Shown one piece after another: positions 1-7,948 of a stretch of 64,000 nucleotides of DNA. The DNA is from Arthrobacter castelli DSM 16402. GTDB taxonomy: Bacteria; Actinomycetota; Actinomycetes; Actinomycetales; Micrococcaceae. The first letter of the stretch is position 1, and the number at the start of each line of letters is the position of its first letter. The notes beneath the pieces were generated by a model. That model saw only the letters and a program-made list of their open reading frames with translations, searched no databases and was not told where the DNA came from. Both the position numbers and the translations under genes were made by a program. Location of the stretch: assembly GCF_000430705.1 (NCBI RefSeq), contig NZ_AUMN01000021.1, positions 1 through 64,000 on the forward strand, given 5' to 3'.

Positions 1-236
1 ACCTTGCCCCAGTGCTTGAGCCCATCTGCGTCGAACGCGTCCCGCCAGGCACGCACCGTCATCGCGGAGACACCGTGTTCACGGGCGATGGTGCGGTTAC
101 CGACACCCTCGGCGGCCGCAAGGAGGACTCCGGCGCGGACCACCTCGCGGTGCGCGGCCGTGCTCGATCGGGCGACCCGCGTGAGGACTTCGCGGTCGGC
201 CGGGGACATCATCAGAGGGGTTGCTGGAGCGGACAT
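1..236 (-). mobile_element. IS630-family transposase, N-terminal part (cut by window edge)
   Basis: Reading leftwards from an ATG at 236 the frame stays open to the window edge and encodes a helix-turn-helix start: MSAPATPLMMSP, then ADREVLTRVARSS, HREVVRAGVLLAAAEG and NRTIAREHGVSAMTVRAWR. The string 'R..VL.AAEG..N..IA...GVS..TVR.WR' is the DNA-binding N-terminus of IS630/Tc1-type transposases, which insert at TA. The DDE catalytic domain would lie outside the window, so whether the element is intact cannot be told. It marks the left boundary of the defence island that follows on the opposite strand. Confidence 0.8.
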
Positions 237-651
237 ACTCCATTCTATCAACTCACGCTCTAACTATTTGCGTGACACACCACTAGTAAAGTTCGAGCTA
301 CGGAGCGAAATTGACTGAGCCAGGCCTTTCAATGTTGCAGGCGTCGTCTGCAACATTGCCATGGGGCCACGTTCTGCTTATGGAAAGGCTCTCTGATTCT
401 AGGACCGGGCACTGGGGCGCGATATCCGCAATCACAGATGGCTGCTCTCACAGCGGAAAGTGGCCATTGGGAGTGAGCATGCACACAACCTCGAGAACCC
501 GCAAGGTCGGCGGCAACCGCCACACTAGCTGCGCTGCGCATCGGTTCCCGGCAGATATGCTGGGCAGCAAGACTATCCCGCTGTCGACCCGCGCTAGGTA
601 TATCCGTAACAGAGGCTACAGTCCGGGCGGGGACGACGCTAGGAGAAGCTC
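237..651. other. Intergenic region upstream of the defence operon
   Basis: About 415 bases between the transposase start and capV. It must hold the IS630 end and the promoter of the defence operon, but no convincing -35/-10 pair or terminal repeat was identified. The open frames here (for example 311-655) have unlikely composition and no family resemblance, so none is called. At 287-318 it contains a leader-like sequence that recurs at 19941-19973, listed separately. Confidence 0.5.
287..318 (+). repeat. Copy 1 of a gene-leader sequence (second copy 19941-19973)
   Basis: The stretch beginning TAAAGTTCGAGCTACGGAGC and ending in TTGACTGA matches the leader and start codon region of the DUF1016 nuclease gene at 19941-19973 (TAAAGTTCGAGCAACGGAGC ... 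ATGACTGA). The match stops a few codons after the start. It looks like the surviving 5' end of a second, lost copy of that gene at the edge of the island. Confidence 0.5.
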
Positions 652-1674
652 GTGATAGGCCGGTACTCCTCCAAGGGACCGACTCCTCAGCCATTCGAGG
701 GCGACCGCTTCCAGATCCTATCGCTCGATGGCGGTGGAGCGAAAGCGCTGTTCAGTGCCAGCATCCTCGCTCGTTTCGAGGAGGACCATGGCGTACGAGT
801 CGTCGACCGCTTCGATCTCATCACCGGTACCTCTGCCGGCGGCATCGTGGCGCTGGGTCTTGGGGCAGGGCTATCGCCGGCTGAAATCGCCGATCACTAT
901 CTCGAACTAGTCGCCAAGGTCTTCCGCCGCAGCAAACAGCGCAAGTGGCGGCTCGGCCGTCTAGCACGTCCCGGCTACTCGGGCGATGCTCTCCGCGAAG
1001 TACTGACCGAAGTGTTTGGTGATCGCTTGCTCGGAGAGAGTAGAAAGCGACTCCTTGTGCCCTCGTGGGATGTTCAGAGCGGTGAGGTCCACATCTTCAA
1101 GACACCTCACAGCGATCGGCTAACCCGCGACTGGAACCTCAAGATGGTGGACGTCGCCCTCGCGACATCGGCGGCACCTGCCTATTTCCCGGCAGCGACA
1201 GTCGACTCAGCGCGTCTCATCGATGGTGGCGTCTTCGCCAACAATCCGTCCGTCTTCGCCATTGGCGAGGCCAAGAGCATGCTCGGGGTGCCTCTCGACG
1301 TGGTCAGGGTCCTCAACATCGGAACGATGTCGCCCTTCACCGATCACTCTGACCGACTCGACAACGCGGGGCTCGGGCGATGGGCCTCGGCCGCCGTGCC
1401 CACGATCCTCACCGCAAGTAGCACCAGCAGCACCGGGCTCGCCCAGCATCTAATCGGGTTCGATAACTTTGTCCGCATGGACGCCGCCGTCCCACCAGGC
1501 TTGTTCGCACTCGATCGCATCGACGCCGCCAAGGTAGCCGGCTACGCCGCCAGCGTGAGTCGCAATCTCGGTCCTGAGTACGCCGCAAAGTTCATCGACC
1601 ACACCGCAGCGCCATATTCGCCCCCTCCGGGTCGAGGCGGGACCGTCACACCAAATACTGAGGAGCAGAACTGA
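652..1674 (+). CDS. capV: CBASS effector: patatin-like phospholipase CapV
   Basis: 340 aa starting at GTG 652, with AGGAGA six bases upstream. Patatin features are clear: the oxyanion-hole motif DGGG at residues 26-29, the nucleophile elbow GTSAG at 59-63 (Ser61), and the catalytic DGG at 191-193 followed by VFANNP. Family knowledge: CapV phospholipases are activated by the cyclic dinucleotide made by their partner CD-NTase and degrade the inner membrane of phage-infected cells. The partner gene follows directly (TGATG overlap at 1672-1676), which makes the CBASS role much more likely than a housekeeping lipase. No signal peptide is seen, as expected for a cytosolic effector. Confidence 0.9.
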   Translation: MIGRYSSKGPTPQPFEGDRFQILSLDGGGAKALFSASILARFEEDHGVRVVDRFDLITGTSAGGIVALGLGAGLSPAEIADHYLELVAKVFRRSKQRKWRLGRLARPGYSGDALREVLTEVFGDRLLGESRKRLLVPSWDVQSGEVHIFKTPHSDRLTRDWNLKMVDVALATSAAPAYFPAATVDSARLIDGGVFANNPSVFAIGEAKSMLGVPLDVVRVLNIGTMSPFTDHSDRLDNAGLGRWASAAVPTILTASSTSSTGLAQHLIGFDNFVRMDAAVPPGLFALDRIDAAKVAGYAASVSRNLGPEYAAKFIDHTAAPYSPPPGRGGTVTPNTEEQN

Positions 1675-2684
1675 TGGAACAAGTCACCTACTTCACGACC
1701 TTCCTCACCGGCAAAGTCAACCTGCCCCCGCACAAGTTGGACTTCCTCGACGAGCGCGTCGAGAGGATCTTCAATGCCCTCAAGAAGGCTGAACTCGGCG
1801 TCCGTGTGCTGGGCATGAAAAAACAAGGCTCCTGGGCACAGCGCACGATCATCAACCCCAAGGAGGACGAGGAGTTCGACGCGGACTTCATGGTCGAGCT
1901 TGAAGAGCAGGAAGGCTGGAGCCCGACGGACTACCAGACCCCAGTATTCGACGCCCTCAACGACTATTGCGTGGCGCAGGGGATGACCACGATGCCCGAA
2001 GCGAAGAACCGCTGCGTCCGCGTCACCTACGCCAACTACATGCATGTCGACGTCGTTCCGTATGTCGATCGAGCCGCCGGTGACGAGTGCATCGTCAACA
2101 CCGATACCAACGAGTGGGAAGACACCGACCCCGGCGGGTTGACCCGGTGGATGCGTGACAAGGACGAGATTACCAACGGAAACATGCGCCGGGTTCTGCG
2201 CATCCTCAAGTACCTGCGTGATCACCGAGACTACTACGAGGACACCAAATCCATCATCCTTACCACCATCGTTGGGGGTGTCATCAGCCTGGACACGACG
2301 CGGATTCACCCTGGCTGCTACGACAACATCCCGAAGACACTCCACCGGATCACCGCCGACCTCGCTGACTGGGTTCGTGACATGGCGAAGCGACCTGGAA
2401 TCGAGGACCCCTCCCGCGCGGAGGCCACCTTCACCCATCGCTGGCCGCAGTGGGAGTACGACAACTTCCGACGAGACATCCAATACGTCGCCGACCTTGT
2501 CGATGACGCCATAAACTGTTCCACCTCCTGGACTGACAGCGCCAACAAGTGGCGCAATCTCCTTGGCGACGAATTCGGACCTGCCGATGTCGGCCATGAC
2601 AACAAATTTCCAGCAGCCGGCGCAGGAGCTGGGGTAGCAGGAGGGGTGGAAACCACAACGGGACGCAGCGGCCGAGCCGGGTAG
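1674..2684 (+). CDS. CBASS cyclic nucleotide synthase (CD-NTase, DncV/cGAS-like)
   Basis: 336 aa; the ATG overlaps the capV stop by one base and GAGGAG lies upstream. The nucleotidyltransferase core is visible: GSW at 52-54, then EFDADF with metal ligands Asp69 and Asp71, and a third acidic residue Asp126 in MHVDVVPY. This is the DncV/CD-NTase arrangement, so the protein should make a cyclic oligonucleotide on infection. The protein ends in a flexible Gly/Ala-rich tail with a C-terminal glycine (GRSGRAG). Cap2 ligases of type II CBASS conjugate CD-NTases through the C-terminal residue, so this tail fits the adjacent Cap2. The nucleotide product cannot be read from sequence. Confidence 0.9.
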   Translation: MEQVTYFTTFLTGKVNLPPHKLDFLDERVERIFNALKKAELGVRVLGMKKQGSWAQRTIINPKEDEEFDADFMVELEEQEGWSPTDYQTPVFDALNDYCVAQGMTTMPEAKNRCVRVTYANYMHVDVVPYVDRAAGDECIVNTDTNEWEDTDPGGLTRWMRDKDEITNGNMRRVLRILKYLRDHRDYYEDTKSIILTTIVGGVISLDTTRIHPGCYDNIPKTLHRITADLADWVRDMAKRPGIEDPSRAEATFTHRWPQWEYDNFRRDIQYVADLVDDAINCSTSWTDSANKWRNLLGDEFGPADVGHDNKFPAAGAGAGVAGGVETTTGRSGRAG

Positions 2685-2688
2685 CTTC

Positions 2689-4650
2689 ATGATCAAACTG
2701 GGGAGCGGACTCACCAACTGGCAACAACAATGCCTGGGGCAGCTCAAAGCGTCCGCCAAACAACTACCTGACACACTGGTTGCCATCGGCACGGGAGACT
2801 TCGACGACGAGACCCGGACGCTCCACGTTCCGTTCACCCTCAACACGAGCGAGATCGACGGCCTCCCTCACGGGCTCCCGCTTGAGGGTCAAGAGTCGTT
2901 CATCCTCGCTATTGGCCCAGACGACGAGCATCCGCCAGCGGTATATGTCGACCACTTTCGATTTCTGGGGCACCCCCACGTACTTTCCGGTTTCTTGTTC
3001 TGTCTCTACCTCGATGAGACCCGAGAATGGGATCCAGAGCACGGGATCAACGGCGTCCCCAACGGCGTTCTCAACCGACTCTGGCGATGGCTGATCAAGG
3101 CCGCCGGAGCGAAATTCAACGCCAACGAAGCCTTGTACCACGCGGTCGGTGGGCTCCCGCACCTTAGTCGAACCCGTCTGCCGTTGCCTCCCATCGTGGT
3201 GCGAGATCTACCCCGGCAACGTGGCCGCGCCGGTTCCGCATGGCTCACCCGCCGTTCCGACTGGTGCCTGCAACTGCACGCAAGGCCCCCGAACGACGAA
3301 GATGCCGAACACATGCCGGTGTTCTTCACCGACCAAGACCTTCCCTTCGGTGCGGGAAACGACTACCTCTACGAGCTCATCAGCCGCCTGGACCTTCACC
3401 AAAACGAGGAACTTGCGAACCTGGCCAGACTCCAGGATTCGTCGTTCGCCCATGCGCAGCAGGCTTCCGAGCCTAATTGCGCAATCAGTCGAAACCTCCT
3501 CCCTGCGCAGAGCCACGTTCGTTCGGTCTCACTAGAGTTCGACCGCAACCAGTCCTTCGCCATGCTCACTGCCCTCGCCGCGAGCGCAGCACGCAAACCG
3601 GATGGGACACCGCAAACGCTCCTGCTCGCTGTGCCTCATCCCAGGGGCGGGCCGCGGCACCTCATCGCCGTCTACTTCGACGCCGAACTCGCGGACCATC
3701 TCCGTCGCCTTGTGCGCGAACGAACGGGGCCGTTGCTCACCTTCGATAAGGCAGGGCTGGACCGAAGTACTCCTCTGAGGTGGTGCTACGTATCGGACGA
3801 AAGAGATGATGTGAACCGCCGGCGCGATATCGATAGACCTGTCACGAAGTACCAAGGCGCGGAAGTTCTCGTGTGGGGGGTTGGCGGACTTGGCTCTTGG
3901 ATCGCCGAGTTCATCACACGGGCTGGCGTACGCAAAATAACGGTCTGTGACAACGGGATAATCACCGGGGGGCTCCTTGTCCGGCAAAACTACACAGACC
4001 ATGACATCGGCGCGTCGAAAGCCGAGCGCCTAGCAGACCGTCTACGCGCCATCGCACCCGGCGTCGAAATCGACAGCCGCTATAGAATCGAAGACGATGA
4101 GCTACGGGCCATCGCGACCTCAGCGAACCTGATCGTCGATGCGACGATCAACCGCGTCGTAGCGCGCCGGCTCGACGCGATCGCGTCCGACCCCAATCGA
4201 ACTGCGGTCATCGCCCAAGTCGCAACCGACGCGGGAACAGGCAGCCTCGGTCTTGCCATGGTCGACGGAACCAAGCGCGGTGGGAGTGTGCTCCAAACCG
4301 ACGCGCGAACTGGTCACATGGTCGATCGGGAACCGGACCTCGAGTCCTATCGAGTCTTCTGGAAGGATCCCGAGCCGGGAGACGAATTCATCCCGACACG
4401 TGGTTGCTCTCTGCCGACCTTTCACGGCTCGGCCGCCGACCTAGCCTCCGTCGCGGCAAACCTAACAACTCTCATCGCGCCGCATCTGGGGGATGGTGAA
4501 AGCGGCACCCACCTCATGTCACTACCACACTCAGGTATTACACCGACGTATCGATACATTCCGACGAGTTCCTTAGCCCATGAGAGCGCCACCGGAACCG
4601 ACCCACACATTGGTACAGAACCATGCAGCAGTGTCGGCGCGGAGGATTAG
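2689..4650 (+). CDS. cap2: CBASS Cap2: E2-E1 fusion, ubiquitin-like ligase for the CD-NTase
   Basis: 653 aa, starting 5 bases after the CD-NTase stop. The N-terminal E2-like domain has Cys105 in HVLSGFLFCLYLDETREWDP, the position of the E2 catalytic cysteine in Cap2. The C-terminal ThiF/E1-like domain has the nucleotide loop GVGGLGS at 397-403 and a cysteine at 573 in RGCSLPTFHG, the likely adenylation-linked E1 cysteine. Family knowledge: Cap2 attaches the C-terminus of the CD-NTase to targets and primes it for activation. The usual partner Cap3 (JAB/MPN isopeptidase) is not found next to it; the next gene is hsdR 88 bases on. Both catalytic cysteines are present, so the ligase looks functional. 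Confidence 0.88.
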   Translation: MIKLGSGLTNWQQQCLGQLKASAKQLPDTLVAIGTGDFDDETRTLHVPFTLNTSEIDGLPHGLPLEGQESFILAIGPDDEHPPAVYVDHFRFLGHPHVLSGFLFCLYLDETREWDPEHGINGVPNGVLNRLWRWLIKAAGAKFNANEALYHAVGGLPHLSRTRLPLPPIVVRDLPRQRGRAGSAWLTRRSDWCLQLHARPPNDEDAEHMPVFFTDQDLPFGAGNDYLYELISRLDLHQNEELANLARLQDSSFAHAQQASEPNCAISRNLLPAQSHVRSVSLEFDRNQSFAMLTALAASAARKPDGTPQTLLLAVPHPRGGPRHLIAVYFDAELADHLRRLVRERTGPLLTFDKAGLDRSTPLRWCYVSDERDDVNRRRDIDRPVTKYQGAEVLVWGVGGLGSWIAEFITRAGVRKITVCDNGIITGGLLVRQNYTDHDIGASKAERLADRLRAIAPGVEIDSRYRIEDDELRAIATSANLIVDATINRVVARRLDAIASDPNRTAVIAQVATDAGTGSLGLAMVDGTKRGGSVLQTDARTGHMVDREPDLESYRVFWKDPEPGDEFIPTRGCSLPTFHGSAADLASVAANLTTLIAPHLGDGESGTHLMSLPHSGITPTYRYIPTSSLAHESATGTDPHIGTEPCSSVGAED

Positions 4651-4738
4651 ACGCCGTAGCCGTCGATAGAAGAGACCGACGAAGCCCGGCCGGTAGTATC
4701 GACTAATGGGGAGAAACGTCCATGGGGAGGACAAAAGA

Positions 4739-7700
4739 ATGAAGCTAGCAACGACTGCCCTTACCGAGGCCGACTGGGAAGGGCTCGCACTCGACCTTCT
4801 TGGTGAACCGCTCGGCTGGGAACCGAAGCAGGGTGAAGAGATCGCTCCCGGCTCAGGCGAGCGCGCCAGTTGGCATGAATTGCTCATCCGCCCGCGGCTC
4901 CTGGAAGCGCTCCGCCAACTCAATCGCGACGTTCCCGCCGAGTACCTGCAGCAAGCCCTCGCGGAAATAACCACCCCAAAGTCGAAGGACGCCCTCACCG
5001 AAAACCACCGCATCCACGGCTTCCTGGTCGACGGTTTCCGGATGACCTACATCGACGCGGACGGCTCCGAGGTCAACGCCACCATCCGGCTCATCAGCAC
5101 CGAGCCGTCGGAGAACAACTGGCTCGCCGTCAATCAGGTCACCCTGCAGACCAGCGAGCGCAAGCGGCGTTTCGACGTCGTCCTCTACTGCAACGGCATG
5201 CCAGTGAGCATTATCGAGCTCAAGCGCGCCGGCAGCGAAGCCGCCACAGTCACCGGCGCCCACGCCCAGCTGCAGACCTACCTGCGCGAATTCCCGATGG
5301 CGTTCCGCTTCTGCGTCTTCACCCTCGCCTCCGACGGTCTCGAGGCAAAGTACGGCACCCCGTTCACCCCGCTGAACCACTTCTCCCCTTGGAACGTCGA
5401 CGACGACGGCAAGGTGATCCCGCAGGGAACGATGGTCGACGGCGAACCCGTCTCAGGTCTGGAATGCTCCCTGCTCGGCCTCTACAACCAAGACCGCTTC
5501 CTCCAACTGCTGCGCAATTTCACTGCCTTTGATGAAGGTGCCGATGGCGTCACGAAGCGGATTGCCAAGCCTCACCAGTACTTCGCGGTTAGCAAGGCCG
5601 TCGGCAGTACCGTGCAAGCCGTCGAGACCAATGGCAAGGCCGGCGTCGTGTGGCACACCCAAGGCTCCGGCAAGTCCATGGAGATGGAGCTCTACGCCAA
5701 TCAGGTGATTCGGCATCCGAAGCTGCGCAACCCCACCATCGTGGTGATCACCGACCGGAACGAACTCGACGGCCAACTCTACGGCACCTTCAAACGCTCG
5801 CAACTGCTGCCCGATACGCCCAAGCAGATCCGCAAACGCAGCGAACTGCGCGAGGAACTTTCCCAGCGGGTCACCGGCGGCATCTACTTCACCACCCTGC
5901 AGAAGTTCGGACGCTCCAAGGACGAGAAGGATGCCGGCGCCGAGCATCCGCTGCTGTCCGACCGGCGCAACATTATCGTCGTCGTCGATGAAGCTCACCG
6001 CAGCCACTACGACGACCTGGACGGCTACGCCCGTCATCTGCGCGACGCCCTGCCGAACGCCACGCTGATCGCGTTCACCGGTACCCCGGTTTCTTTCGAC
6101 GACCGCAACACCCAGCAGGTCTTCGGCGAGTACATCGACATTTACGACCTGTCCCGGGCGGTCGAGGACGGCGCCACGGTTCCGGTCTACTTCGAGCCCC
6201 GGCTGATCCGCGTCTCGCTGGCTGAAGAGCTGACCGAGGAGACCCTCGACACCGCCGCGGATGAGGCCACACTGGGCCTCGACGACGCCGAGCGTGCCCG
6301 CATCGAGGCTTCTGTCGCCGTCGTCAATGCTGTTTATGGTGCCCCGGAACGACTGGCCGCACTCGCCGAAGATCTGGTATCGCACTGGGAGAACCGGCGG
6401 GATCACATGCGCCAGTTCATCGACGGCCCCGGCAAGGCGATGATCGTCGGTGGCACCCGGGAAATCTGCGCCAACCTGTACAACGCCATTGTGGAACTGC
6501 GGCCCCACTGGCACTCGGACGAGCTGAACCAAGGCAAGATCAAGGTGGTCTACTCCGGCTCCGCCACCGACGCACCGCCGGTCTCCGACCACGTCCGCCG
6601 CGACTCGGAGAACAACGCCATCAAGGCCCGGCTCAAGGACCCCGGCGACGAGCTTGAACTGGTGATCGTCAAGGATATGATGCTCACCGGCTTCGACGCC
6701 CCGCCCCTGCATACCCTGTACTTGGATCGGCCGCTCAAGGGCGCGTTGCTCATGCAGACCCTCGCCCGGGTGAACCGGACCTTCCGCGGCAAAGATGACG
6801 GACTGTTGGTGGCCTATGCCCCACTGGCCGAGAACCTCGCGAAGGCGCTGTCCGAGTACACAGAGAACGACCAGAACACCAAGCCTGTCGGCAAGAACAT
6901 CGACGATGCCATTGCATTGACTCGGGACCTGATCGAAAAACTGCGGGAGATTGTCGCCGGGTACGACTGGAAGGCGGTGCTCAACCGTGGAGGAAGGGCG
7001 CCACTGTTCAACGCCGCCACCGGCACGGCCAACTACCTGCGCGACCCCACCACCCCCGGCAATCAGCCCGACGACGGCGAGGAGGCCTTGGGTGCCCGGT
7101 TCCGCAAATTGGCCGGTCAGCTCTCCCGCGCCTGGGCATTGTGTTCCGGATCGGAGAACCTGGCCGAGCTGCGGCCTGAGGTGCAGTTCTATGAGGAAAC
7201 CCGCGTCTACATGGCCAAGTACGACGCTGCCGAACGCCAGTCGCGCGGCGAACCCATTCCCGAGGAAATCCAGCGGCTGCTCGGCAACCTCATCGCCACC
7301 GCCACCTCCTCCGGAGAGGTGCTGGACATCTACGAGGCCGCCGGCATGCCCAAACCCTCGCTCGATGACCTGACGCCGGAGTTCATTGCCAAGACCCAGA
7401 AGGCACGCAATCCGCATCTGGCCATCGAAGCACTGCGCAAGCTCGTCACCGAGGAATCGGCTCGTACCACCCGACACAACCCCATTCGCCAACGGGCCTT
7501 CTCCGAGCGGATCACCGAGTTGATGAACAAGTACACAAACCAGCAGCTCACCTCTGCCGAAGTCATCGCCGAACTCGTGGCCATGGCCAAGGAAGTCGTG
7601 GACGAAGCCAACCGCGGTGCTCGGTTTTCGCCACCCTTGGACGAAGATGAACTTGCCTTCTACGACGCAGTCACACAGAACGAGTCTGCCGTCGAACTGC

Positions 7701-7933
7701 AGGGCGAAGACATCCTCGCCGAAATCGCCCGGCAGCTGGTCGGAGTCATGCGCCGCGACGTCCGCACCGACTGGACCGTGCGCGACGACGTCCGCGCCAA
7801 GCTCCGCTCCTCCATCAAACGTCTGCTCGTCGTGAACGGCTACCCGCCGGACAAGCAGCCAGCCGCCATCAAACTGGTGATGGAACAGATGGAGTCCATG
7901 GCGCCGCGATTCGTGACCACTCGAAGAATTTAG
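4739..7933 (+). CDS. hsdR: Type I restriction enzyme R subunit (HsdR), without HsdM/HsdS
   Basis: 1064 aa from ATG 4739, chosen because GGGGAGGA lies seven bases upstream; an ATG at 4706 in the same frame lacks such a site. Order of domains: PDDEXK nuclease (Asp146, then IIELKR with Glu160/Lys162), SF2 helicase with Walker A GSGKS near 309-313 and DEAH at 417-420, helicase C-terminal part with ARVNRTFRGK, and a C-terminal DUF3387-type region. In type I systems HsdR cuts DNA only in complex with HsdM and HsdS. Neither gene is in this window; the neighbours are Cap2 and the Gabija-like pair. It may use distant M/S subunits or may work as a stand-alone nuclease-translocase. Confidence 0.9.
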   Translation: MKLATTALTEADWEGLALDLLGEPLGWEPKQGEEIAPGSGERASWHELLIRPRLLEALRQLNRDVPAEYLQQALAEITTPKSKDALTENHRIHGFLVDGFRMTYIDADGSEVNATIRLISTEPSENNWLAVNQVTLQTSERKRRFDVVLYCNGMPVSIIELKRAGSEAATVTGAHAQLQTYLREFPMAFRFCVFTLASDGLEAKYGTPFTPLNHFSPWNVDDDGKVIPQGTMVDGEPVSGLECSLLGLYNQDRFLQLLRNFTAFDEGADGVTKRIAKPHQYFAVSKAVGSTVQAVETNGKAGVVWHTQGSGKSMEMELYANQVIRHPKLRNPTIVVITDRNELDGQLYGTFKRSQLLPDTPKQIRKRSELREELSQRVTGGIYFTTLQKFGRSKDEKDAGAEHPLLSDRRNIIVVVDEAHRSHYDDLDGYARHLRDALPNATLIAFTGTPVSFDDRNTQQVFGEYIDIYDLSRAVEDGATVPVYFEPRLIRVSLAEELTEETLDTAADEATLGLDDAERARIEASVAVVNAVYGAPERLAALAEDLVSHWENRRDHMRQFIDGPGKAMIVGGTREICANLYNAIVELRPHWHSDELNQGKIKVVYSGSATDAPPVSDHVRRDSENNAIKARLKDPGDELELVIVKDMMLTGFDAPPLHTLYLDRPLKGALLMQTLARVNRTFRGKDDGLLVAYAPLAENLAKALSEYTENDQNTKPVGKNIDDAIALTRDLIEKLREIVAGYDWKAVLNRGGRAPLFNAATGTANYLRDPTTPGNQPDDGEEALGARFRKLAGQLSRAWALCSGSENLAELRPEVQFYEETRVYMAKYDAAERQSRGEPIPEEIQRLLGNLIATATSSGEVLDIYEAAGMPKPSLDDLTPEFIAKTQKARNPHLAIEALRKLVTEESARTTRHNPIRQRAFSERITELMNKYTNQQLTSAEVIAELVAMAKEVVDEANRGARFSPPLDEDELAFYDAVTQNESAVELQGEDILAEIARQLVGVMRRDVRTDWTVRDDVRAKLRSSIKRLLVVNGYPPDKQPAAIKLVMEQMESMAPRFVTTRRI

Positions 7934-7948
7934 AAGGGACGGAAAGAT

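Noticed and set aside
1542-2846. 434-codon minus-strand frame across the CD-NTase gene
   Set aside because: Antisense shadow of the CD-NTase, which has all catalytic residues.
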